This document shows positions 46,496-55,778 of a DNA stretch of 64,000 nt, one piece after another (within the stretch, counting starts at the first letter, position 1; each line of letters opens with the position of its first letter). The stretch spans positions 63,670 through 127,669 of the forward strand of contig NZ_AUCN01000019.1 in the NCBI RefSeq assembly GCF_000429785.1, written 5' to 3'. Both the position numbers and the translations under genes were made by a program. Under the pieces are notes generated by a model. The model was not told the DNA's origin and ran no database searches. It saw only the letters and a program-made list of their open reading frames with translations. Source of the DNA: Chitinibacter tainanensis DSM 15459 (GTDB lineage: Bacteria > Pseudomonadota > Gammaproteobacteria > Burkholderiales > Chitinibacteraceae).

Positions 46496-46572
46496 TGGCG
46501 CGCCCGGAGCGATTCGAACGCCCGACCCTTTGGTTCGTAGCCAAATACTCTATCCAACTGAGCTACGGGCGC
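46496..46572 (-). tRNA. tRNA-Arg (ACG)
   Basis: A copy of the gene at 46279-46355 within the tandem repeat. Confidence 0.95.
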
Positions 46573-46596
46573 ACACGACACAACAAAATTTTCCGT

Positions 46597-46690
46597 TGGC
46601 GGAGACGGAGGGATTCGAACCCTCGATACAGGTTTAAGCCCGTATGTCTCCTTAGCAGGGAGGTGATTTCAGCCACTCATCCACGTCTCC
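46597..46690 (-). tRNA. tRNA-Ser (GCT)
   Basis: 94 bases with a long variable arm, acceptor GGAGACG/CGTCTCC, anticodon loop with GCT (Ser, AGC/AGT codons), T-loop GGTTCGAATCC and encoded CCA at 46597-46599. First gene of the operon. Confidence 0.95.
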
Positions 46691-46705
46691 GTCAAGGGAG
46701 ACGAG

Positions 46706-46734
46706 ATAATACCCACACCCCCATTTGTCGTCAA
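46706..46734 (-). promoter_or_regulatory. Sigma-70 promoter of the Ser-Arg-Glu-Arg-Glu tRNA operon
   Basis: On the minus strand: -35 TTGACG (46734-46729), 17-base spacer, -10 TATTAT (46711-46706), 15 bases before tRNA-Ser. Same hexamers and spacing as the promoter at 768-796. Confidence 0.8.
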
Positions 46735-46786
46735 CACTTTTATTGAAATATTTCCGACTGGTTGCATAAGTACCTCACTGCAAACA

Positions 46787-46836
46787 TAAAAAAACGCCGC
46801 TGCGAATTTGGCACTTACCAAACTCATGCAGCGGCG
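46787..46836 (-). terminator. Terminator of lysC
   Basis: On the minus strand GCGCCGCTGC-type arms (CGCCGCTGC 46795-46803 with GCAGCGGCG 46828-46836) form 9 perfect pairs, followed by TTTTTTT. It lies 41 bases after the lysC stop. Confidence 0.88.
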
Positions 46837-46877
46837 CTGTTTTTGAGGCCAGCTTCAAAGCCTGCCCCGATAGCTAA

Positions 46878-48104
46878 TTAGCCTTGCTGATCCAGACCAA
46901 AGGCCTTGTGCAGCACGCGAACAGCCAATTCCAGATACTTTTCATCCACAACCACAGAAATCTTGATTTCCGAGGTAGAGATCATCTGAATATTGATACC
47001 TTCTTCCGCTAGCGTGCGGAACATGGTGGAAGCCACGCCAACGTGCGAGCGCATGCCCACACCCACAATCGATACTTTACAAATCTTGTCGTCGCCCGAC
47101 ACTGATTTGCCACCGATCTGGCTTTGCACGCCTTCCAGTACTTTAATCGCGCGATTGAGCTCGCCCTTAGGTACGGTAAACGAGAAATCGGTAGTGCCAT
47201 CTTGGCCAACGTTCTGGATAATCATATCCACATCGATGTTGGCATCAGCCACTGGACCCAGAATCTGGTACGCAATACCAGGCTTGTCTGGCACGCCGAT
47301 CACATTGATACGGGCTTCGTCGCGGTTAAAGGCAATGCCGGAAATGACCGGTTTTTCCATGTCTGTATCTTCCTCAAACGTAATCAGCGTACCTTCGCCC
47401 TCTTCTTGGAACGAAGACAATACGCGCAGCTTCACATTGTATTTACCGGCAAATTCAACCGAGCGAATTTGCAGAATCTTAGAACCCAAGCTTGCCATTT
47501 CCAGCATTTCTTCGAAGGTAATGGTCTTGAGTTTGCGCGCTTCCGGCACCACACGTGGGTCGGTGGTATATACGCCATCCACATCGGTATAAATCTGGCA
47601 CTCGTCGGCTTTCAGTGCGGCCGCCAAGGCAACGCCTGAAGTATCCGAGCCACCACGACCAAGCGTCGTGATATTGCCTTGGGCATCGACACCTTGGAAA
47701 CCGGCCACCACCACCACACGGCCGGCATTCAGATCGGCACGCATATTGGCATCATCGATGTGCTGAATCCGGGCTTTGGTGTGCGCGCTATCGGTCAGAA
47801 TTTTGACCTGGGCACCGGTGTATGACACCGCATCCAAGCCTTGCTCTTTCAGTGCCATCACCAACAGGCCGATCGTAACTTGCTCGCCTGTCGATACGAT
47901 CACGTCCAGTTCACGTGGATCTGGATTCGTTTGAATTTCTTTTGCCAAAGCGATCAGACGATTGGTTTCGCCTGACATCGCAGACACTACCACCACCAGA
48001 TCATGCCCCTGGGCTTTAAACTTGGCGACGCGGCGGGCTACATTTTTGATTCGGTCAGGAGACCCAACCGAAGTGCCGCCATATTTTTGGACGATCAATG
48101 CCAT
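46878..48104 (-). CDS. lysC: Aspartate kinase
   Basis: Phosphorylates aspartate, the first step to lysine, threonine, methionine and diaminopimelate. 408 residues: a kinase domain starting [18 protein letters not shown], with [20 protein letters not shown], and two C-terminal ACT domains (~265 onward) for feedback by lysine/threonine. The length matches the single-gene type of betaproteobacteria. A -35-like TTGACA lies at 48165-48170 on the minus strand. Confidence 0.96.
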   Translation of the reverse strand: MALIVQKYGGTSVGSPDRIKNVARRVAKFKAQGHDLVVVVSAMSGETNRLIALAKEIQTNPDPRELDVIVSTGEQVTIGLLVMALKEQGLDAVSYTGAQVKILTDSAHTKARIQHIDDANMRADLNAGRVVVVAGFQGVDAQGNITTLGRGGSDTSGVALAAALKADECQIYTDVDGVYTTDPRVVPEARKLKTITFEEMLEMASLGSKILQIRSVEFAGKYNVKLRVLSSFQEEGEGTLITFEEDTDMEKPVISGIAFNRDEARINVIGVPDKPGIAYQILGPVADANIDVDMIIQNVGQDGTTDFSFTVPKGELNRAIKVLEGVQSQIGGKSVSGDDKICKVSIVGVGMRSHVGVASTMFRTLAEEGINIQMISTSEIKISVVVDEKYLELAVRVLHKAFGLDQQG

Positions 48105-48213
48105 GATTAACCTGCAGGCTGGAGAAAATTAATAATAAAAACCGCAATATTGTAATTCAAAGTATGTCAATTGGGGGATTTCGGCGATTTTCGCCCGATC
48201 TGGTTCACACCGC

Positions 48214-49284
48214 TTATTCCACCCGCATTGGCACACGTGGCGCCACCGCACACATTAGCTCGTAGCCAATGGTGCCGGCACTGGCAGCCACCTCGTCGAT
48301 AGACAAAGTCTGCCCCCAAAGTTCAACCTCGCTGCCAATCCCCGCCGCATCGATTGCGGTGAGATCGACACATAACATATCCATCGAAACCCGACCCAGC
48401 AAACGGCTACGCTGCCCTGCCACCAAAACCGGTGTGCCGGTCGGCGCATGGCGCGGATAGCCATCAGCATAGCCGCAAGCCACGGTGCCAATTCGCATCG
48501 GCCGATCAGCGGTGAAAGTAGCACCATAGCCAACGCTATCGCCCGCTTGCAGTTGCTGGGTACTAATAATCTTGGCGCGCAGCGTCATCGCCGCGACTAA
48601 ACCCAGGCTTTTGGCAGACTGATCGGCCAGCGGCGAGCTACCATACAGGGCAATGCCGGGCCGCACCCAATCACCGTGCACCTGTGGGTAGGCAAAAGTC
48701 GCCGCAGAATTCGCCAGACTCACGGGCAAGCCCAGCCCCGCAGTGCCTTGCTGGAAACGTGCCCACTGGGCCGTTACCCCCACGGCCGGATCATCGGCGG
48801 TGGCAAAGTGCGTCATCAAGGTAATGCCGGCGACATTTGGCAACTGCTGCAATTGGGCCACGACGGCACTCGCCTGCTCGGCCGCAAAGCCGAGCCGATT
48901 CATGCCGGTATTGAGTTTCACAAACACCTGCACCGGCCGCACCAGCGTGGTTTGGGTGAGCCACTCTAGATGTTGCGGCTCATGAATAGCCAACCATAAA
49001 TCATGCTCGGCGCAGAGCTGCAACTCTGCCGGGCTAAAAGCCCCTTCCAGCAGCAAAATCGGCTGAGTAACGCCCATGGCCCGCAACCGCAGGGCAGCCG
49101 GCATTTCCAGTAAGGCAAAGCCATCCGCCGCCGGCAACGCAGCCACCACCTGCTCAATGCCATGCCCATAGGCATTGGCTTTGATCACCGCCAAAGCGCG
49201 CGCGCCGGCGGCGCGCTGCTTGATCACCTGATAATTGTGATGAAGGGCGGAGCGATGAATGACAACTTCAATAGGGCGAGTCAT
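48214..49284 (-). CDS. alr: Alanine racemase
   Basis: A PLP enzyme that makes D-alanine for peptidoglycan. 356 residues. The PLP-binding Lys35 is in AVIKANAYGHG, and the catalytic Tyr is in DSVGYGATFTAD in the second half. Length normal. The next minus-strand gene upstream is the DedA gene, and lysC follows after a 109-base gap. Confidence 0.96.
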   Translation of the reverse strand: MTRPIEVVIHRSALHHNYQVIKQRAAGARALAVIKANAYGHGIEQVVAALPAADGFALLEMPAALRLRAMGVTQPILLLEGAFSPAELQLCAEHDLWLAIHEPQHLEWLTQTTLVRPVQVFVKLNTGMNRLGFAAEQASAVVAQLQQLPNVAGITLMTHFATADDPAVGVTAQWARFQQGTAGLGLPVSLANSAATFAYPQVHGDWVRPGIALYGSSPLADQSAKSLGLVAAMTLRAKIISTQQLQAGDSVGYGATFTADRPMRIGTVACGYADGYPRHAPTGTPVLVAGQRSRLLGRVSMDMLCVDLTAIDAAGIGSEVELWGQTLSIDEVAASAGTIGYELMCAVAPRVPMRVE

Positions 49285-49386
49285 TGGCTAATCCATGTTG
49301 CGCCCAGAGGCGGCGCACAGCACGATTAATATTAAATAGAAAAACGAGGAACGACGAATCAGCCCACTAGCCATGCGGCCATGGGC

Positions 49387-49989
49387 TTATTTTTTCTTGC
49401 GGTTGCGCCAATACCAGACGCCCACCACCACGGCTACCACGGCCACCAGCAGCAAAATCGCCACCTGGCCACGACCCAGCCAGGTCATCAGCCACTCGTG
49501 ATTTTTGGCGCCGTAATAGCCCAAATACACCCAGATGGGCACGCTAATGAGCGCGGCCAATCCATCCAGCAATAAAAACCGTAGATAAGAGACTTTGCAG
49601 GACATACCCGCGGTCATAAAAATCGGGGCACGCAAGCCAGGTAAAAAGCGGGCCACAAACAGCACACGATTGCCGTAACGCTCGAATTTATCCTGCACCG
49701 CGGCAAAGCGCTCTGGCGTCATCATCCGCTTGAAAAAGCGGTGCTCGAGCAAGCTGGGGCCGGCGTAGCGGCCCAATAGAAACATCAGACTATCGCCGAT
49801 CAGCACGCCCGCCATCCCAACGGCAAACATGGTATGCACATGGGCATAACCCAGACCGGAAATCACCCCGCCTGCGACCAAAGACACGTCTTCCGGAATC
49901 GGCACGCCAAAGCCGCAAATCAGCAAGACGGTAAACACGGCCAGATAACCATACTCGGTAAAGATGGTAATAAGCGCGTCAAGTATCAT
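49387..49989 (-). CDS. DedA-family membrane protein
   Basis: 200 residues with 4-5 membrane segments. The family motif FVARFLPGLRAPIFMTAGM includes the conserved Arg residues, and the N-terminal ICGFGVPIPEDVSLVAGG includes the acidic residue. DedA proteins recycle lipid carriers (undecaprenyl phosphate) or flip lipids and support envelope integrity. It ends in a basic cytosolic tail (NRKKK). Divergent from lplT. Confidence 0.9.
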   Translation of the reverse strand: MILDALITIFTEYGYLAVFTVLLICGFGVPIPEDVSLVAGGVISGLGYAHVHTMFAVGMAGVLIGDSLMFLLGRYAGPSLLEHRFFKRMMTPERFAAVQDKFERYGNRVLFVARFLPGLRAPIFMTAGMSCKVSYLRFLLLDGLAALISVPIWVYLGYYGAKNHEWLMTWLGRGQVAILLLVAVVAVVVGVWYWRNRKKK

Positions 49990-50150
49990 TCAGCAGCCAC
50001 ATCGGGGAAAGCTAATAGCGCATCATAACACGCCGCTTAGCGCCGATAATTGGTGTTTTTATCGACGCAAGCTGATCCCACGCAGCTTTTTTGTCATCCA
50101 ATCGTGATATAAACGCCACAATTCCCGCGCCAGAGCGCTGAGCACACACC

Positions 50151-51443
50151 ATGAATCGTGGTTTCTTCACCATTTTGGGGGCGCAATTTTTTTCTGCGCT
50201 GGCCGACAATGCTTTGTTTTTCGCCGCCCTGGCCTTATTAAAAGAGCAACAAGCGCCCGAGTGGCACCTCTCGATGTTGCTGTGGGCTTTTACCGTGTCG
50301 TATGTCGTGATCGCCCCGTATGCTGGAGCCTTTGCCGATTCAATGCACAAAGGCCGGGCCATGCTGATCTGCAATGGCATCAAGCTTGTGGGCTGTGCCA
50401 GCATGCTACTGGGCATGCCGGCGATCTTTGCCTATGCCATCGTCGGCTTTGGCGCCGCCGCTTACTCCCCGGCCAAATACGGCATCATTACCGAATATCT
50501 ACCGCATGAAAAATTAGTCGAGGCCAATGGCTGGCTAGAAGGCGCTACGGTGGGGGCGATTATTCTTGGCACCATCATTGGCGGGTATTTATCTGGAGCC
50601 CAAATATCTATTTGGCTGCATAGCCATACCCTTGGACAGTATCTGAGCCCAGCCCAATTTGCCATCGCCGGCACCATCGCGCTGTATTTGCTTGCGGCCT
50701 ATATCAATTTGGCTATCCCCAAACTGCAGGTACGGCTAAAGCCCTTTCATCTCGATCCCGTGCATCAAGCGCGCGAATTTGCCTGGTGCGTGAAGCGGCT
50801 GTGGCGCGACCCGCAAGGCCAGCTCTCGCTTGGAGTGACTACGCTATTCTGGGGCGCAGGCGCCACCATGCGGCTGGTGGTGCTGAACTGGGCGGTAATC
50901 TGGCTGTCCCTTACCATGGAACAAGCCAGTCAGCTGATTGCGCTGGTGGCAGTTGGGATTGCCGCCGGGGCCTTTCTGGCCGGGCGGCTGGTGAAACTGG
51001 AGCGGGCATTTAGCGTACTGTGGGCCGGCGTGGCGATGGGCGCACTGGTCATCATCATGTTGCTCGTCAACCAGATCTGGCTGGCTGCGTTATTAATGCT
51101 CATTATCGGCGCGCTGTCTGGCTTTTTTGTGGTGCCGTTGAATGCCATGCTGCAACACCGCGGCCATCAGCTGATGGGCGCGGGTCACTCGATTGCGGTG
51201 CAAAATTTCAACGAAAACCTCGGCATTTTGCTGATGGTGGGGCTGCATGCCTGGCTGGTGAAAAACTGGAGTAGCCCAGTACCCAGCGATGCCAGTGCCC
51301 TGCTCCTCAAGCAATTTGGTCACAGTGGCATGCCGCCGATGTATTTGATCATCATCGGGTTTGGCCTCTTGGTCATGCTGACGATGAGTTTGATCATTGC
51401 CCGCTACCGTGCAGGCCTGGCCCGCGGTGTACTTCATGATTAA
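50151..51443 (+). CDS. lplT: Lysophospholipid transporter LplT
   Basis: An MFS-type protein that flips lysophospholipids inward across the inner membrane for re-acylation. 430 residues with about 12 helices. The first motif reads FSALADNALFFAALALL and the region YSPAKYGIITEYLPHEKLVEANG is highly conserved in LplT. In E. coli lplT is fused functionally to aas; no aas is adjacent here. Location near alr is common in betaproteobacteria. Confidence 0.9.
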   Translation: MNRGFFTILGAQFFSALADNALFFAALALLKEQQAPEWHLSMLLWAFTVSYVVIAPYAGAFADSMHKGRAMLICNGIKLVGCASMLLGMPAIFAYAIVGFGAAAYSPAKYGIITEYLPHEKLVEANGWLEGATVGAIILGTIIGGYLSGAQISIWLHSHTLGQYLSPAQFAIAGTIALYLLAAYINLAIPKLQVRLKPFHLDPVHQAREFAWCVKRLWRDPQGQLSLGVTTLFWGAGATMRLVVLNWAVIWLSLTMEQASQLIALVAVGIAAGAFLAGRLVKLERAFSVLWAGVAMGALVIIMLLVNQIWLAALLMLIIGALSGFFVVPLNAMLQHRGHQLMGAGHSIAVQNFNENLGILLMVGLHAWLVKNWSSPVPSDASALLLKQFGHSGMPPMYLIIIGFGLLVMLTMSLIIARYRAGLARGVLHD

Positions 51444-51457
51444 ACAAGAGTCACTCT

Positions 51458-52630
51458 ATGACCTACAATTTGCGCCCACTGGCTCTCGTTCCACTCACGC
51501 TCGTCGTCTCGCTGGCAGGCTGTCAGAAAGCCCCCGATGCGGCTACGAATAAAAAAGGCGATCGCCCCACGCTGATCACCAGCGTGGTCGTGAAAGAAGG
51601 CGAGCTGCCTAATCAGCTCAGCGCCACTGGCCATGTCGAAGCGATTCGCAGCGTTGAGATTCGTCCGCAGCTCACCGCGCAGATTGCCGGTATCCATTTC
51701 AGCGAAGGGGCTAATGTCAAAGCCGGCCAGCTGCTGTTTACGCTGGATGCGCGCGATGACGAAGCCAACGCCAGCAAAAGCCGCGCGCAAACCGAACAAA
51801 CCGCCGCGCAGCTGCGCGAAGCCGAACGCAGCCTGCACCGCTCGCAAGAGCTAGCGCGCGCTAAATTTATTTCGCCGTCGGCCGTCGATACCGCGCAGGC
51901 CAAGGTGGATACGCTACGTGCCCAGCTCAACGCCGCCCGTGCCGATCAACAAACCAGTGCGGTTAAACTCTCTTACACCCGTATTAGCGCGCCATTTGCT
52001 GGGCGCACCGGTAAAATCAATGTGCATCAAGGTAGTCTGGCCCAAACCAATGGCAGCGAGCCACTGGTCACGCTCACTCAGCTGGACCCGGTGCAGGTGA
52101 CATTTCAGCTCCCCGAGCGCGAGCTACCCGCCCTGCTTGCCGCCAAGCAACAAGCCCCGGTCATGGTAAACACCACCCTACCGGATGGGCAGCAGCGCGC
52201 CGGCAAAGTCACTTTCATGGATAGCCAGATCGATAAATCCAGCGGCACCTTGCTGGTGAAGGCCGAATTTGCGAACCCGGATCAATTGCTCTGGCCGGGC
52301 CTCAGCACGACCGTAAACCTCGACCTGGGTCGCCAGCGTGGCCTCGTATTGCCGTTGCAAGCCGTGCAAACCGGGCCAGAGCAGCGCTTTGTGTACCAAA
52401 TCAATGCCCAACAGCAAGTTGAGGCTAAACCAGTGCAAATCTTGCGCAGCGCGGATGGCATGGCGCTGATCACCGGCATAAAAGCCGGCAGCAAGGTGGT
52501 ACTGGAGGGCGGGCAAAACTTGCGCCCCGGCGCCAAAGTACAAGAAAGCAAAGCCGGCGATAAAAAAGCCGGCCGTGCCTCAGGCAGTGCCAAGGCTAGC
52601 CATGCGGCAAGCCAAGGGGCGGCAGCATGA
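51458..52630 (+). CDS. RND efflux membrane-fusion lipoprotein
   Basis: The periplasmic adaptor of an RND pump, 390 residues. N-terminal lipoprotein signal (VVSLAGC, Cys22), barrel-sandwich/lipoyl segments (VEIRPQLTAQIAGIHFSEGA, RISAPFAGRTGKINVHQG), a coiled-coil hairpin between them, and a Lys/Ala/Ser-rich C-terminal tail of about 30 residues. It overlaps the pump gene by 4 bp (ATGA). It begins 14 bases after lplT and may share its transcript. Confidence 0.92.
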   Translation: MTYNLRPLALVPLTLVVSLAGCQKAPDAATNKKGDRPTLITSVVVKEGELPNQLSATGHVEAIRSVEIRPQLTAQIAGIHFSEGANVKAGQLLFTLDARDDEANASKSRAQTEQTAAQLREAERSLHRSQELARAKFISPSAVDTAQAKVDTLRAQLNAARADQQTSAVKLSYTRISAPFAGRTGKINVHQGSLAQTNGSEPLVTLTQLDPVQVTFQLPERELPALLAAKQQAPVMVNTTLPDGQQRAGKVTFMDSQIDKSSGTLLVKAEFANPDQLLWPGLSTTVNLDLGRQRGLVLPLQAVQTGPEQRFVYQINAQQQVEAKPVQILRSADGMALITGIKAGSKVVLEGGQNLRPGAKVQESKAGDKKAGRASGSAKASHAASQGAAA

Positions 52631-55600
52631 GTGGCGCTGAAGTACGCGGGATTTCCTGGTGGGCCATTCATCGCCCAGTAGCCACCTTGCTCCTGTGGCT
52701 GGCCGTCATGGTGGCCGGGGCGGTAGCTTGGTTTCATTTGCCGATTTCGGCACTGCCCAGCTACGACACCCCAACAATTCAAGTCTCAGCCAATCTCACT
52801 GGCGCTTCGCCCGAAACCATGGCCAATTCGGTGGCTACCCCGCTGGAAAAGCAGTTTTCCACGATTCCGGGCCTAGCGACCATGAGCTCCACCAGCCGGC
52901 TGGGCCAAACCACCATCACGCTGGAATTTGCCCCTAGCCGCGATATCGAATCTGCCGCGGTGGATGTCCAAGCCGCACTCTATCGTGCCAATCGGGCGCT
53001 ACCGAGCGATATGAAAAGCCCGCCGAGCTATCGCAAGGTGAACCCTTCCGATGCGCCAATTCTGATGCTGGCGATCAGCTCACCCTCAATGTCGCTGGCG
53101 CAGCTCAATGATTATTCAGACAATCTAGTCGCCCCTGCCTTATCCACCATTGATGGCGTGGCGCAGGTGCAGATTTATGGGCAAAAGAAATACGCGGTGC
53201 GGATTGCCGTTGACCCGGAAAAACTCACCGCCCGTGATTTATCGCTGCCCGAAGTCGCCAGCGCACTCAAAACCGCCAATGCCAACTCGCCGGTCGGCCA
53301 GCTGGAAGGCGACCGGCAAACGCTGATGCTGCAAGCCAATGAGCAGCTGAAAAACGCCGCCGAATTTGCCGAAGTGGTGATCGCCAGCCGCAATGGCAAT
53401 CCGGTGCGGCTCAAAGATGTGGCCACCGTTGAAGACAGCGTGGAAAACGTTAAATCCGGTAGCTGGATCAATGGCGAGCGCTCGATCATTCTGGCGGTAC
53501 AACGCCAACCCGGCGCCAATACTGTTGCCACCGTCGATGCGATCAAAGCCATGCTGCCCAAGCTCACGGCGCAGATGCCCGATTCGGTGCAAGTGCGGCA
53601 AATCAACGATCGCTCGACCTCGATTCGCGAATCGATTCACGATGTAAACCTCACCCTACTCCTGACACTGGGGCTGGTGGTGTTGTCGGTCTTGCTGTTC
53701 CTGCGCCGTGCTGCGGCCACTCTGATTCCTTCGGTTTCGCTGCCCATTTCGCTGCTGGCCACCTTTGCGCTGATGTACTGGCTGGGCTTTAGCCTCGACA
53801 ATATCTCACTGATGGGGCTAACCGTGGCACTGGGGCTGGTGGTGGATGATGCGATTGTGGTGCTGGAAAACATCGTGCGCCATATCGAAGAAGGCATGCG
53901 CCCGTGGGATGCCGCCATTCAGGGCGCTGGCGAAGTGGGTTTTACCGTAGTCTCGATTTCACTGTCGCTGATTGCGGTCTTTATCCCGATTTTCTTTATG
54001 CCCGGCACCATGGGTTTGCTGTTTCACGAATTTGCCATCGTAGTTTCGCTGGCCATTTTGGTGTCGATGGCCGTATCACTGACACTCATCCCCTTATTTG
54101 CCGCGCGCTTTTTGCGCCCGGAAACCGCGGCCGATCACCAGCCTGCGCCGGCGTGGAGCCGCTGGTTTGAAGCCGGTTTTAACGCGCTGCTGGCTGGCTA
54201 CCGTCGCCTGCTCGATCAGGCACTGCGCCACAAAGCCTGGATGCTACTGCTGACGCTCGCCACCTTCGCCACAACCGCCTGGCTGTATCTGGCGATTCCC
54301 AAAGGGCTATTTCCGCAGGAAGACATTGGCCAGATTCAGGCCAGCATTGATATGGCACCCGATATTGCCTACCCCGCGCAGCTGAAACTACAGCAGCAGG
54401 TGGCAAAAGCGGTACAGAACAATCCGAACGTCGATTATGTTGCTTCCAGCGTGGGTAGCTCGGGCGGTGGCGGGCGGCTGTTTATTACGCTAAAACCGCG
54501 CAAAGACCGCGCGGATATGCAAAAAACGCTGGAAAGCCTACGCAAATCCACCGGCAAAATTGTTGGCGTGCGGGTGTTCTTCCGTCCGACGCAAAACTTG
54601 AATGTCGGCGCTCGCAGCAGTAAAAGCGGTTATCAATATACCTTGCAAGCCGTGAATGCCAGCGATTTGGAGCAATGGGCCGGCAAGCTGCAAACGGCGC
54701 TGATGGCGCGTGAGCAATTTCGCGATGTCACTTCGGACGCCGAGCAAAAAACCCTGCAAGCGCGTATTCAGGTGCAACGCGATCGAGCCGCGGAGCTCGG
54801 CATTGATATGCAAAGCCTGCGCGACACCCTCTACGCCGCTTATGGCGAGCGCGAAGTGGCCACTATCTACGCGCCACAAGATAGCTATTCGGTGTTAATG
54901 CAGCTGAGTGATGCTTATCGCGCTGATGAGCAAAAGCTCAGCCTGCTGCATGTGCGCAGCAAAACTGGCGCCCTCATTCCACTCAGCAGCTTTGCCACGG
55001 TGGAGCGCACGGCGGTGACGACCAGTATTAATCACCAAGGCCAGCTGCCTGCCGTCACGCTGTCGTTTAATCTGGCGCCGGGCGTGGTGCTATCCGATGC
55101 TGCGCAAGCCATTGTGGCGGCCGAGCGGGAGATCGGCCTGCCCGAAGCCGTGTTTGGCGGTTTTGCTGGGGATGCGGCGCTGTATCAGCAATCGCAAACC
55201 AGCCAGCTGTGGCTGATTTTGGCGGCGGTCGCCGTGATTTATGTGGTGCTGGGGGTGTTGTACGAAAGCTGGATCCATCCGCTGACTATTCTGGCGGGGA
55301 TCCCTTCGGCGGCAATTGGCGCGCTGCTGGCCCTGCAGCTTACGGGGCTAGAGCTAACCTTCATCGCCATGATCGGGATCTTGCTGCTGGTGGGCATCGT
55401 GAAGAAAAACGCGATTATGATGATCGACTTTGCGCTGGAAGCGCAGCGCAAACAGCAGCTGAGCCCCAGCGAAGCCATCCGCGAAGCCTGCGCCAAGCGC
55501 TTTCGCCCGATCATGATGACCACACTGGCCGCGATTATGGGGGCAATGCCGCTGGCGCTGGGGTTGGGTGCGGGCGCCGAATTGCGCCAACCGCTGGGAG

Positions 55601-55728
55601 TGGCCATTGTGGGCGGCCTGGTGTTCTCGCAGCTGATTACCCTCTTTATCACCCCGGTGCTGTACATTGCGCTGGCCAAACTGGAAGCCAAACTGCACCC
55701 CAAGAATGAAGACGGAGAGACTGCCTAA
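52627..55728 (+). CDS. RND efflux transporter permease
   Basis: An inner-membrane drug/proton antiporter of the AcrB/MdtB class. 1033 residues with two repeats of membrane helices and periplasmic pore/docking domains. The proton-relay acidic pair is in TVALGLVVDDAIVVLENIVRH. The closest style is the MdtB/MdtC or MexK-like group. No outer-membrane channel gene follows, so a TolC-like protein must be supplied from elsewhere. Substrate unknown. Confidence 0.94.
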   Translation: MSGAEVRGISWWAIHRPVATLLLWLAVMVAGAVAWFHLPISALPSYDTPTIQVSANLTGASPETMANSVATPLEKQFSTIPGLATMSSTSRLGQTTITLEFAPSRDIESAAVDVQAALYRANRALPSDMKSPPSYRKVNPSDAPILMLAISSPSMSLAQLNDYSDNLVAPALSTIDGVAQVQIYGQKKYAVRIAVDPEKLTARDLSLPEVASALKTANANSPVGQLEGDRQTLMLQANEQLKNAAEFAEVVIASRNGNPVRLKDVATVEDSVENVKSGSWINGERSIILAVQRQPGANTVATVDAIKAMLPKLTAQMPDSVQVRQINDRSTSIRESIHDVNLTLLLTLGLVVLSVLLFLRRAAATLIPSVSLPISLLATFALMYWLGFSLDNISLMGLTVALGLVVDDAIVVLENIVRHIEEGMRPWDAAIQGAGEVGFTVVSISLSLIAVFIPIFFMPGTMGLLFHEFAIVVSLAILVSMAVSLTLIPLFAARFLRPETAADHQPAPAWSRWFEAGFNALLAGYRRLLDQALRHKAWMLLLTLATFATTAWLYLAIPKGLFPQEDIGQIQASIDMAPDIAYPAQLKLQQQVAKAVQNNPNVDYVASSVGSSGGGGRLFITLKPRKDRADMQKTLESLRKSTGKIVGVRVFFRPTQNLNVGARSSKSGYQYTLQAVNASDLEQWAGKLQTALMAREQFRDVTSDAEQKTLQARIQVQRDRAAELGIDMQSLRDTLYAAYGEREVATIYAPQDSYSVLMQLSDAYRADEQKLSLLHVRSKTGALIPLSSFATVERTAVTTSINHQGQLPAVTLSFNLAPGVVLSDAAQAIVAAEREIGLPEAVFGGFAGDAALYQQSQTSQLWLILAAVAVIYVVLGVLYESWIHPLTILAGIPSAAIGALLALQLTGLELTFIAMIGILLLVGIVKKNAIMMIDFALEAQRKQQLSPSEAIREACAKRFRPIMMTTLAAIMGAMPLALGLGAGAELRQPLGVAIVGGLVFSQLITLFITPVLYIALAKLEAKLHPKNEDGETA

Positions 55729-55731
55729 AGG

Positions 55732-55778
55732 GGTATAGCCAGCTAGGCCATATTAAATATAGCGTTTCTGGCTATACC
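55732..55778. repeat. Long palindrome at the convergent end of the RND and GGDEF genes
   Basis: GGTATAGCCAG (55732-55742) pairs with CTGGCTATACC (55768-55778) over 11 bases, enclosing a smaller ATATTAAATAT palindrome. It begins 3 bases after the RND stop and overlaps the last codons and stop of the minus-strand gene. It probably ends both transcripts although T-runs are short. Confidence 0.65.

Larger units (their letters stand above)
46176..46572. repeat. Exact tandem duplication of a tRNA-Arg/tRNA-Glu unit
   Basis: The 180 bases 46176-46355 and 46393-46572 are identical, including the 28-base spacer between the two tRNAs. The period is 217 bases, with a 37-base linker that is not repeated. 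This implies a recent duplication or ongoing gene conversion. Confidence 0.92.
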
